Shown: piece by piece, positions 1-6,489 of the stretch
Layout: the number at the start of each line of letters is the position of its first letter
Position numbering within the stretch: the stretch's first letter is position 1
Source of the DNA: an uncultured Pelagibacteraceae bacterium
GTDB taxonomy: Bacteria > Pseudomonadota > Alphaproteobacteria > Pelagibacterales > Pelagibacteraceae
Assembly (NCBI GenBank): GCA_902581925.1
Contig: CACHQB010000003.1
Location: 1 to 64,000 of the forward strand
Direction of reading: 5' to 3'
DNA length: 64,000 nt
Notes under the pieces: model-generated
Seen by the model: the letters and a program-made list of their open reading frames with translations, nothing else
Databases searched by the model: none
Told to the model about the DNA's origin: nothing
Program-made: the position numbers and the translations under genes

Positions 1-300
1 TATACAGCTCAAGCTTTTAAAGGATTTATAGGTAATCCAGATCAAGACAGGGCTGCAGCAGCTACTGCTTTATCAGAGGCAGTAGGAGGAAAGATGGAGT
101 CTTTTATGATCACAAGAGGAGCTTATGATTTTGTAGGAGTTGTGAGTGGTAGTATTGGATTTGAAGGTGCAGCAGCAGTTAAGCTGGCAGTTGAAGCTTC
201 TGGAGCTATAACAAATTTTACCATATTAGAGGAAATGGATATGGGTAAAGCTGCCGGCATGGCATCAAAAGCTATGGCTAATTATAAACCAGCAGGTTAA
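1..300 (+). CDS. GYD domain-containing protein (5' end cut off by the window edge)
   Basis: The reading frame is open from the first base and ends at 300, so only the C-terminal 99 residues are present. The visible protein has the pattern of small GYD-domain proteins: a helix with an Ala-rich stretch, then 'ITRGAYDFVGVVSG', which is the Gly-Ala-Tyr-Asp strand that names the family, and a C-terminal helix. The family's biochemical function is unknown; its members are soluble alpha/beta barrel-like proteins of about 100 residues, so little is missing. It is codirectional with moaA but separated by 62 bases that hold a long hairpin. The Ala/Gly content is higher than in neighbouring genes, which may reflect good expression. 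The family call is from sequence pattern only. Confidence 0.7.
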   Translation, partial: YTAQAFKGFIGNPDQDRAAAATALSEAVGGKMESFMITRGAYDFVGVVSGSIGFEGAAAVKLAVEASGAITNFTILEEMDMGKAAGMASKAMANYKPAG

Positions 301-311
301 AGCTAGATTTT

Positions 312-360
312 AAGTTAATTCTATCATGATTAATTTTATTAATTATGATAGCTTTAACTT
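312..360 (+). terminator. Long hairpin between the GYD gene and moaA (terminator or translational control element)
   Basis: Bases 321-334 pair with 338-351 over 14 positions around a 3-base loop, all Watson-Crick except one G-U. Outside a 2x2 internal loop, 312-318 (AAGTTAA) pairs with 354-360 (TTAACTT). The structure ends two bases before the moaA ATG at 363. It has no clean U-run after the stem, so it is not a textbook intrinsic terminator. Its position would also place the moaA initiation region against the stem. Terminator of the upstream gene, mRNA 3'-end stabiliser or control of moaA translation are all possible. Confidence 0.45.
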
Positions 361-362
361 AA

Positions 363-1355
363 ATGAAAATGTTAAGAGATAGTTTTGGTAGGTCTTTTCC
401 ATATATAAGACTTTCGATTACCGATGTATGTAATTTTAAGTGTGGGTATTGTCTACCTAATGGTTATCAAGTTGATAAGAGCGATAATAGAAAATTTCTT
501 CACTTAGAGGAAATTAGACGTTTAGCAAAAGTTTTTTCAAAATTGAGTGTATGCAAAATTAGACTTACTGGAGGTGAACCGACGGTAAGAAAAGATTTTT
601 TTGACATAATCAAGATCTTAAAAAATGAAGCTGGAATAAAAAAAGTTGTAATTACCACAAACGGTTATCATTTAGATGAAAAAGCAAAGATGTTAGTAGA
701 TAGTGGCTTAAACGGTATTAATATTAGTATTGATAGTCTAGATAGAAATACATTCAAAAATGTTACAGGTCATGATCGATTACCAGAGATTTTAAAAGGA
801 ATTAACATCCTACAAGATTTAAATTTTGAAAATATTAAAATTAATGCAGTTCTTTTAAATGGAATAAATGCATCAGAAAAAGATTTTGAGTCTTGGGGAG
901 AATTTATAAAAAAGAACAAAGTGGATTTTAGATATATAGAACTAATGCAAACAGGTGATAACCTTGATTATTTTAGAAAATATCATGTATCTTCAAAAAT
1001 TTTTAAAGAATACTTAAATAAAAATAATTGGATTTATCAAACCTTAGGTAAAGATGCTGGGCCGTCACTAAATTATATCAATCCAGAATACAAAGGGAAA
1101 TTTGGAATTATAGCGCCCTACTCTAAAGATTTTTGTAGAAGCTGTAATAGATTAAGAATTACATCAAGAGGCGATCTTAGATTATGCCTATTTGGAAATA
1201 CTGGAATAAGTATAAGACATTTATTACAAAAAGATGATCAAATTGAAGAATTACAAGATCTTATAATGGGTCAAATGAAATTTAAAAAAGAATCTCACCA
1301 TTTGGAACTGGGCGAAACTGGTTTAACTAAAAATTTATCTACCACGGGTGGCTAA
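363..1355 (+). CDS. moaA: GTP 3',8-cyclase MoaA
   Basis: This is the radical-SAM enzyme that rearranges GTP to 3',8-cyclo-GTP, the first step of molybdenum cofactor synthesis in the cytoplasm. The 330-residue length fits the family. The N-terminal radical-SAM cluster ligands are C23, C27 and C30 (CNFKCGYC). The C-terminal substrate-binding cluster ligands are C258, C261 and C275 in the expected CX2CX13C spacing. The protein ends in the conserved di-glycine ('STTGG'). The stop overlaps the moaC start by one base (TAATG at 1353-1357), so translation is probably coupled. It is the first of six codirectional genes for cofactor synthesis and use. No Shine-Dalgarno is visible before the ATG, where the upstream hairpin ends. 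Confidence 0.96.
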   Translation: MKMLRDSFGRSFPYIRLSITDVCNFKCGYCLPNGYQVDKSDNRKFLHLEEIRRLAKVFSKLSVCKIRLTGGEPTVRKDFFDIIKILKNEAGIKKVVITTNGYHLDEKAKMLVDSGLNGINISIDSLDRNTFKNVTGHDRLPEILKGINILQDLNFENIKINAVLLNGINASEKDFESWGEFIKKNKVDFRYIELMQTGDNLDYFRKYHVSSKIFKEYLNKNNWIYQTLGKDAGPSLNYINPEYKGKFGIIAPYSKDFCRSCNRLRITSRGDLRLCLFGNTGISIRHLLQKDDQIEELQDLIMGQMKFKKESHHLELGETGLTKNLSTTGG

Positions 1356-1900
1356 TGTCAAAATTAAAAATTATAAATCAAGAAGAACTTAAAGATTGGG
1401 CGAAAGAAATATTTCAAAAAAACTCTTTCAATATGGTTGATGTTTCTTCAAAAAAAGAAACTTTTAGAAGAGCACTTGCGTCAGGTAAAATTTATGTTGG
1501 AAAAGTGGTTTTTGATCTAATTAAAAATAAGAAGATGCCTAAAGGAGATCCTATTACTTTAGCTGAGGTATCAGCTGTGTTGGGTGTAAAAAAAACAAGT
1601 GAACTTATTCCTCTATGTCACCCTCTTCCAATTGACCATACAGCTACTAAAATAATTATGAATGAATTAGACAGTTCATTAGAAGTTTTTTGCGTAGTTT
1701 CTGCAGTAGCAAAAACAGGTGTTGAAATGGAAGCTATAATGGGTGTTAACTCTGCCTTAATCACAATTTATGATTTAAGCAAAATAGTAAATCCACATCT
1801 TAAAATTGATAATGTAAAATTATTAATTAAAGAAGGTGGAAAAAGTGGATTATGGAAAAACCCTGATGGTCTCCCAGATTTTTTAAAAAATATTTTTTAA
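1355..1900 (+). CDS. moaC: Cyclic pyranopterin monophosphate synthase MoaC
   Basis: MoaC converts the MoaA product 3',8-cyclo-GTP to cyclic pyranopterin monophosphate. The protein has 181 residues; the family is usually about 160, the extra length being an N-terminal stretch before the conserved 'MVDVSSK' motif and a short C-terminal tail. Signature motifs are 'LIPLCHPLPI' and 'AKTGVEMEAIMG', followed by the 'ALITIYDL' helix. It starts inside the stop codon of moaA and its own stop overlaps the moaD start in the same way, so moaA-moaC-moaD-moaE form one translationally coupled block. Confidence 0.95.
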   Translation: MSKLKIINQEELKDWAKEIFQKNSFNMVDVSSKKETFRRALASGKIYVGKVVFDLIKNKKMPKGDPITLAEVSAVLGVKKTSELIPLCHPLPIDHTATKIIMNELDSSLEVFCVVSAVAKTGVEMEAIMGVNSALITIYDLSKIVNPHLKIDNVKLLIKEGGKSGLWKNPDGLPDFLKNIF

Positions 1901-2169
1901 TGAAAATATCAGTTGAACTATTTGGCGCAGCTAGAGAATTTAGTACTAAATCCCATTTAGACTTTGAATTAATTGAAAATTCCTCAATAAAAGATCTTAG
2001 AAACCACATGATAGAGTTTATTGATATAAATTTTAAAGGAAATGAAACTTTTAAAAAAATTATTAAATCATCAGCTTTTTGTTCGTCTGATGATAAAATT
2101 GTCTCAGACAATTATAAAATAGTTAAAAAACAAAACTTTAGCATTATACCTCCTATAGGAGGCGGTTAA
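1900..2169 (+). CDS. moaD: Molybdopterin synthase sulfur-carrier subunit MoaD
   Basis: An 89-residue ubiquitin-fold protein ending 'IPPIGGG'. The terminal Gly-Gly is the hallmark of MoaD: it is adenylated and thiocarboxylated, then delivers sulfur to the dithiolene of molybdopterin inside the MoaE complex. The start 'MKISVELFGAAREF' matches the first MoaD strand. It overlaps moaC and moaE by one base each (TAATG at both ends). No MoeB-type activating enzyme lies in the window, so activation must come from elsewhere, possibly an enzyme shared with ThiS (33.6-33.8 kb), which is also present here. Confidence 0.92.
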   Translation: MKISVELFGAAREFSTKSHLDFELIENSSIKDLRNHMIEFIDINFKGNETFKKIIKSSAFCSSDDKIVSDNYKIVKKQNFSIIPPIGGG

Positions 2170-2615
2170 TGCTACATACTAAAATTATTGATGCTTCAAA
2201 AAAAGAGAAGATAGAAATTTCAAAAGCAGAAAATTTTTTAAATCAATCGAAATTTGGTGCTGTAATATATTTTGTTGGGACTGTAAGAGATTTAAATGAA
2301 AATAAAACAGTTACTGGTATTACCTATGATGCCAAAGAAAGTATGGTTATAAAAAGTTTTGAAGAAATTTATGAAGAAGCAGATAACAAGCTAAACATTA
2401 GAGAAAAAGCAGTATTTATTGAGCATGTTAAAGGATATGTAGGTTTAAAAGAAAAAAGCATCATTATTGGTGTAGCTTGCAAACATAGGGATCAAGCTTT
2501 TGTATTATCTAGATATATAATTGAAGAAATTAAAAAAAGATCTCCTATTTGGAAAAAAGAGCATTATGAAAATGAGGACAGTGAGTGGTTAAAAGGAATA
2601 TCTCTAAATAATTAA
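2169..2615 (+). CDS. moaE: Molybdopterin synthase catalytic subunit MoaE
   Basis: MoaE forms a heterotetramer with MoaD and inserts two sulfurs into cyclic pyranopterin monophosphate to give molybdopterin. The 148-residue length is normal. Recognisable segments are 'GAVIYFVGTVRDLNENKTV' near residues 30-48, the 'IEHVKGYVGLKEKSIIIGVA' strand pair, the 'HRDQAFVLSRYIIEEIKKRSPIWKKE' region carrying the conserved catalytic lysines, and the Trp near the C-terminus. The next gene, msrP, begins two bases after the stop, joining cofactor synthesis directly to a cofactor-using enzyme. Confidence 0.95.
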   Translation: MLHTKIIDASKKEKIEISKAENFLNQSKFGAVIYFVGTVRDLNENKTVTGITYDAKESMVIKSFEEIYEEADNKLNIREKAVFIEHVKGYVGLKEKSIIIGVACKHRDQAFVLSRYIIEEIKKRSPIWKKEHYENEDSEWLKGISLNN

Positions 2616-2616
2616 A

Positions 2617-3522
2617 ATGATAAAATTTAAAAATTCAGAAATTACGCCAGAGAATATTTATAAAAAAAGAAGATCTTTCATTAAATCTATAGGTCTTAGT
2701 GCAAGCACATTAGCAATGTCCGCTATACCCTTTGTAAGTAAATCTTTAGCAATTGAGAGAGATAAATTGACAAGTTATAAAGACATAACGACTTATAATA
2801 ATTATTATGAGTTTGGAACATCAAAGAGTGATCCTCATAGAAATTCTCAAATATTTAAAACAACTCCTTGGGATATAACTATTGAGGGTGAAGTTGAAAA
2901 ACCAATAAAATTATCTATGGAAGAAATCTCAGAAATGTTTATTTCTGAGGAAAGAATATATAGATTAAGATGTGTTGAGGGTTGGTCTATGGTTATTCCA
3001 TGGATGGGTTTTTCTTTAAGTAAATTACTATCAAAAGTAAATCCAACTAATAAAGCAAAATTTGTTGAATTTGAAAGTGTTTATGACCCTGCACAAATGA
3101 AAGGTCAAAGATACCCTGTTTTAAACTGGCCTTACAATGAAGGTTTAAGAATTGATGAAGCCATGCATCCTTTGACAACAGTAGTCACAGGTTTATATGG
3201 TAAGAAACTACCTAATCAAAACGGAGCACCACTAAGAATTTTTATTCCTTGGAAGTATGGTTTTAAAAGTGCAAAAGCTATTGTTAAAATTAAATTTGTC
3301 GAAAACATGCCTACCTCATCATGGATGTGGGCTTCACCTAGAGAATATGGATTTTACTCAAATGTTAATCCCAATGTTGATCACCCAAGATGGTCTCAAG
3401 CAACTGAAAGAATAATAGGCGAAGGTGTTTGGGCACCTAGAGTAAAGACCTTAATGTTTAATGGTTATGGAGATGAAGTTGCAAGTCTTTATAGCGGTAT
3501 GGATCTAAAAAAAAATTATTAA
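2617..3522 (+). CDS. msrP: Protein-methionine-sulfoxide reductase catalytic subunit MsrP (YedY)
   Basis: This periplasmic molybdoenzyme reduces methionine sulfoxide in envelope proteins and uses Mo-molybdopterin without an added nucleotide. The N-terminus has a twin-arginine signal: R18-R19 followed by SFIK and a hydrophobic stretch ending near 'SKSLA', so it is exported folded by Tat. The sulfite-oxidase fold is evident from 'LRCVEGWSMVIPW', with C119 as the expected Mo ligand, and 'GAPLRIFIPWKYGFKSAK' further on. Length 301 is close to the usual 310-330. It directly follows moaE and is followed after 6 bases by its membrane partner msrQ. Confidence 0.93.
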   Translation: MIKFKNSEITPENIYKKRRSFIKSIGLSASTLAMSAIPFVSKSLAIERDKLTSYKDITTYNNYYEFGTSKSDPHRNSQIFKTTPWDITIEGEVEKPIKLSMEEISEMFISEERIYRLRCVEGWSMVIPWMGFSLSKLLSKVNPTNKAKFVEFESVYDPAQMKGQRYPVLNWPYNEGLRIDEAMHPLTTVVTGLYGKKLPNQNGAPLRIFIPWKYGFKSAKAIVKIKFVENMPTSSWMWASPREYGFYSNVNPNVDHPRWSQATERIIGEGVWAPRVKTLMFNGYGDEVASLYSGMDLKKNY

Positions 3523-3528
3523 ATTAAA

Positions 3529-4110
3529 TTGAGAAGATATTATAAAACTCTAGTTTTTTTTCTCTCTCTTTGGCCACTTTATGTAATTTCTTATCAAATA
3601 ATTTTTAATCAACTAGGTCCAGAGCCTGTTGATAGAATCATAAATCACTTTGGAGAATGGACTTTGATTTTTATTCTTTTAACTCTTTCAATGACACCGC
3701 TTAAGAAAATCACAAAGTCAGTAGAGTGGATCAAGTTTAGAAGAATGCTAGGTTTGTTCACGTTTTTTTATGCATCTATTCATATGTTAAGTTATGTTGG
3801 TCTTGATTACAGATTTGATTTTGAGCCGCTAATAAATGATGTTTTAAAGAAGAAGTTTATCTTTATAGGATTTTCAGCTTGGCTATTATTAATTCCACTT
3901 GCTATAACCTCATCTGAGAGAATGGTTAGACTGTTAAAACAAAATTGGAAAAAAATTCATAGATTAATTTATATAATTGGGATTTTTGGTGTACTTCATT
4001 ATATTTGGCTTTCAAAAACAATATTTTTTAAACCACTAATATTTTTAATACTTTTAATTATTCTTTTACTTTTTAGGATTAAAATTACTAAATCAGTTTC
4101 TAAAATCTGA
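3529..4110 (+). CDS. msrQ: MsrQ, heme b membrane subunit of the MsrPQ system
   Basis: A 193-residue integral membrane protein of the ferric-reductase-like transmembrane family that passes electrons from the respiratory chain to MsrP. Five or six hydrophobic helices are visible (about 8-27, 46-60, 78-92, 113-130, 146-165 and 168-185). Candidate heme ligands are the histidines in 'YASIHMLSYVG', 'IHRLIY' and 'VLHYIWL'. The start is TTG at 3529, chosen because no ATG lies in frame near the first helix and the spacing to msrP is 6 bases. The last 18 bases overlap the convergent mocA. Confidence 0.88.
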   Translation: MRRYYKTLVFFLSLWPLYVISYQIIFNQLGPEPVDRIINHFGEWTLIFILLTLSMTPLKKITKSVEWIKFRRMLGLFTFFYASIHMLSYVGLDYRFDFEPLINDVLKKKFIFIGFSAWLLLIPLAITSSERMVRLLKQNWKKIHRLIYIIGIFGVLHYIWLSKTIFFKPLIFLILLIILLLFRIKITKSVSKI

Positions 4111-4668
4111 AACTGTATCAAAATCTTTAAAGGATTTAAGGCTGCTTGTATTAATAAAATTTGTTCTATTTTTAAGCCTTTTAACCATAAATTTTGCTCC
4201 AAACTGACCTTTAATATTTTTAAATTTTTTTATCAAAGAAATATCAAAACCAATGGGATTACCTAGTCTATTTTTATAATTTAATGCGTGGACTAAAAAT
4301 TTTTTAGTTTTTATAGATCTGCAAATTTTATTTATATCTGATAGTTTAACAAATGGCATATCTGACTGAGCTACAATAAAGCCATCGTCGTTTTTAGATA
4401 CTTTTTTTAATCCCACTTTTATAGAAGAGGCCATTCCTTTTTTGTAGTTTTTGTTATAGGTAAAAATAATCTTTTTATTTTTTTTTATTATTTTTTTTAC
4501 TTCTTTAAATTGATGACCAAGAACTATAATAATTTTATTTGCTTTACTTTTTTTTAATACATTTAGTGAATAATTAATTAGAGGTTTTTTTTTATATAAC
4601 TTAATAAGTTTATTTTCTGATTTCATTCTTCGAGATAGACCAGCAGCAAGTAATATAACTTTAATCAC
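4093..4668 (-). CDS. mocA: Molybdenum cofactor cytidylyltransferase-like protein (MocA / NTP_transf_3)
   Basis: A 191-residue nucleotidyltransferase with the N-terminal 'ILLAAGLSRRM' loop that binds the nucleotide, followed by 'NKLI' in place of the usual NKL motif, and 'VAQSDMPF' carrying the metal-binding aspartate. MocA joins CMP to Mo-molybdopterin to make the cytosine dinucleotide cofactor used by xanthine-oxidase-type hydroxylases. The context decides for MocA over the guanylyltransferase MobA: it is the last gene of the coxGSLM-xdhC operon, overlapping xdhC by 4 bases. It is very lysine-rich, much more so than the cox subunits. Its 3' end overlaps msrQ by 18 bases. Confidence 0.82.
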   Translation of the reverse strand: MIKVILLAAGLSRRMKSENKLIKLYKKKPLINYSLNVLKKSKANKIIIVLGHQFKEVKKIIKKNKKIIFTYNKNYKKGMASSIKVGLKKVSKNDDGFIVAQSDMPFVKLSDINKICRSIKTKKFLVHALNYKNRLGNPIGFDISLIKKFKNIKGQFGAKFMVKRLKNRTNFINTSSLKSFKDFDTVSDFRN

Positions 4669-5346
4669 TTTTTATAAGTTTGTGATACTAATTGGGCTAT
4701 AATAGATAAAGCAATTTCTGGAGCAGATTTACCACCGAGCTTAATACCAATTGGTCCGTGAATTGAATTAATTTCATCATTATTAAATCCAGCTTCAGCT
4801 AATCTTTGACATCTATTTTCGTGAGTTTTTTTACTGCCAAGTGCTCCAACATAATAAAATTTATTTTTTAATGCGTATTGCAAAGCAGGATCATCTATTT
4901 TTGGATCATGTGTTAAAGCTATTAAGGCTGTACTTGAATTTGTTTCAATTTCTTCAAAAGCTTCTTTTGGCCATTTGTTAATAACTTTAATTTCAGGAAA
5001 TCTTTGCTCAGATGCAAAATATCCTCTTGGATCTATGATACTAATTTCAAAATTTAAACTTTTTGCAAAATCAACTAAATATTGTGCAATATGCACAGCC
5101 CCAACAATAATTACTTTTATTGGTTTTATATAAGTTTCAACAAATATCTCTGAATTTTCTATAACGCCGTTTTTTTTTTGATTTAAAAAAATTTTCTATT
5201 TCATCAGCATATTTTGAGAATTCTCCTTTTGGAGAAGTGCCGGGTAAATAAATTTCACTATCACCATTTTCTAAATTTGTAAGAATTGCAAACTCAGTTT
5301 TTGATGATTTTTTTTTTAATATTTCTTCAAGTGTTTTAATTTTCAT
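4665..5346 (-). pseudogene. XdhC family protein, C-terminal Rossmann domain gene, interrupted by a +1-base frameshift
   Basis: Read as written, the gene opens at 5346, runs 69 codons and stops at 5137; a second open part (residues starting 'HIAQYLVDF') continues to 4665. Removing one A from the run of ten (5170-5179 on the plus strand as T) joins them into one protein of 226 residues: ...'FFKSKKNGVIENSE'...'KPIKVIIVGAVHIAQYLVDF'. That restores the beta-strand and glycine loop of the XdhC Rossmann domain, followed by 'IDPRGYFASEQRFP' and 'GALGSKKTHENR'. XdhC proteins bind and help sulfurate the cofactor before insertion in the apo-hydroxylase. A sequencing error, a real mutation, or transcriptional slippage on the A tract would all explain it; the otherwise undecayed coding on both sides argues against an old pseudogene. 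Confidence 0.8.
5170..5179 (-). repeat. A10 homopolymer at the xdhC frameshift
   Basis: Ten T on the plus strand (A on the coding strand). Nine A keeps the XdhC frame and ten breaks it. A second run of exactly ten lies in the same gene at 5308-5317 and is in frame (codons of 'LKKKS'). Runs of this length are known sites of polymerase slippage in A+T-rich bacteria, and also of sequencing and assembly error. Confidence 0.85.
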
Positions 5347-5675
5347 TAGTGAATCTGCTCAATATATACCGCTATCTCTCCGCCACATGCTAGACCCACT
5401 TCCCACGCGCTCTCATTCGAAACTTTAAACTCTATTTTTTTACAAGGCTTGTTGTCTTTAATTAATGATAGACATTCGCTTACAACCGCAGACTCCACAC
5501 ATCCTCCAGAAACTGATCCTGAAAAATCTCCTTTTTCGTTCACAATCATTCTACTACCAACTTGTCTAGGTGATGATCCCCAGGTTTGAATTACTGTTGC
5601 TAAAACTACTTTTTGATTAGCGTTGATCCAATCTTGAGCTTCGTCTAATATTTTCTCATCAAATGAATTTTTCAT
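5346..5675 (-). CDS. XdhC/CoxI N-terminal domain protein
   Basis: A 109-residue protein matching the XdhC_CoxI domain: 'WINANQKVVLATVIQTWGSSPRQVGSRM' near residues 17-44, 'GSVSGGCVESAVV', and 'LACGGEIAVYIE' at the C-terminus. In most bacteria this domain is fused to the Rossmann domain found here in the next gene, so XdhC is split into two adjacent cistrons. The stop overlaps the next start by one base (TAATG), suggesting the two halves are made together. It follows coxM by 21 bases and is inferred to act in maturation of the CoxL molybdenum centre. Confidence 0.88.
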   Translation of the reverse strand: MKNSFDEKILDEAQDWINANQKVVLATVIQTWGSSPRQVGSRMIVNEKGDFSGSVSGGCVESAVVSECLSLIKDNKPCKKIEFKVSNESAWEVGLACGGEIAVYIEQIH

Positions 5676-5696
5676 CTGATAAAATATAGTTTCTAT

Positions 5697-6482
5697 CTAA
5701 CAAGCATCAACGGCTTTTTTAGCCTGAGTGACAACTAAACTAGCTCTAAATTCTGCAGAAGCATGCATATCAGTGTTCATTTCTGAACTATCTAGATCCA
5801 TTCCATCTATTGAAGAAGAGGAAAAATTACCCGATAGAGCTTTCGACATTTCTTTATCATTATATACACACGATTTTGCACCAGTAACTGCAACATTTAC
5901 ATCTCCTTTATGTTTAGCCACATATACTCCAACGATTGCATATCTAGATGCAGGATTAGGATGTTTTTGATAGCTAGATTTTTCTGGTATTTGAAATTCT
6001 ATAGCTTCAATTAACTCACCCTTTTTTAAAGCTGTCTCAAACATTCCTTTAAAAAACTTTGCCGATTCAATTTTTCTTTCGTTCGTATGTATTGTTGCGT
6101 TTAAAGCAATACAGGCTGATGGATAATCAGCTGATGGATCGTTATTTGCAATTGAACCACCTATCGTTCCTCTATTTCTTACTTGTGGATCACCAATTCC
6201 TTCAGCCAAACTAGACAATGATGGAATTGCTTTTTTAACATCTTTAGAATTTGAAACTTCAACATGTTTAGTTGCAGCTCCTATTGTAACTGACTTACCA
6301 CTTACTTTTATACCACTTAATTTTTTAATATTTTTTATATCAATTAAATCTTTGTAAGTAGCTAATCCTAATTTCATTGAAGGAATAGTAGTCATTCCTC
6401 CTGCTAAAAAAGCAGAACTAGATGAAGCAAGTTTAGATGCCTCTTTACTATCTTTTGCTGAATGATAATTAAAATCTTTCAT
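5697..6482 (-). CDS. coxM: FAD-binding medium subunit of a CoxL-type molybdenum hydroxylase
   Basis: The 261-residue flavoprotein subunit passes electrons from the 2Fe-2S subunit to the acceptor. FAD-binding motifs of the family are visible: 'FLAGGMTTIPSMKLG' near residue 25 and 'NRGTIGGSIANNDPSADYPSA' near residue 103, followed by the CO-dehydrogenase flavoprotein C-terminal domain. The length is slightly shorter than the usual 280-290. The start at 6482 is backed by an AGGAGG at 6486-6491, which overlaps the coxL stop codon. Family membership is firm; the symbol follows the CO-dehydrogenase nomenclature and does not imply CO as substrate. Confidence 0.9.
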   Translation of the reverse strand: MKDFNYHSAKDSKEASKLASSSSAFLAGGMTTIPSMKLGLATYKDLIDIKNIKKLSGIKVSGKSVTIGAATKHVEVSNSKDVKKAIPSLSSLAEGIGDPQVRNRGTIGGSIANNDPSADYPSACIALNATIHTNERKIESAKFFKGMFETALKKGELIEAIEFQIPEKSSYQKHPNPASRYAIVGVYVAKHKGDVNVAVTGAKSCVYNDKEMSKALSGNFSSSSIDGMDLDSSEMNTDMHASAEFRASLVVTQAKKAVDAC

Positions 6483-6489
6483 AAACCTC

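Noticed and set aside
5137..5346. A separate small 69-residue gene
   Set aside because: It is the N-terminal part of the xdhC Rossmann-domain gene, cut by the A10 frameshift; its last ten residues are out-of-frame translation.
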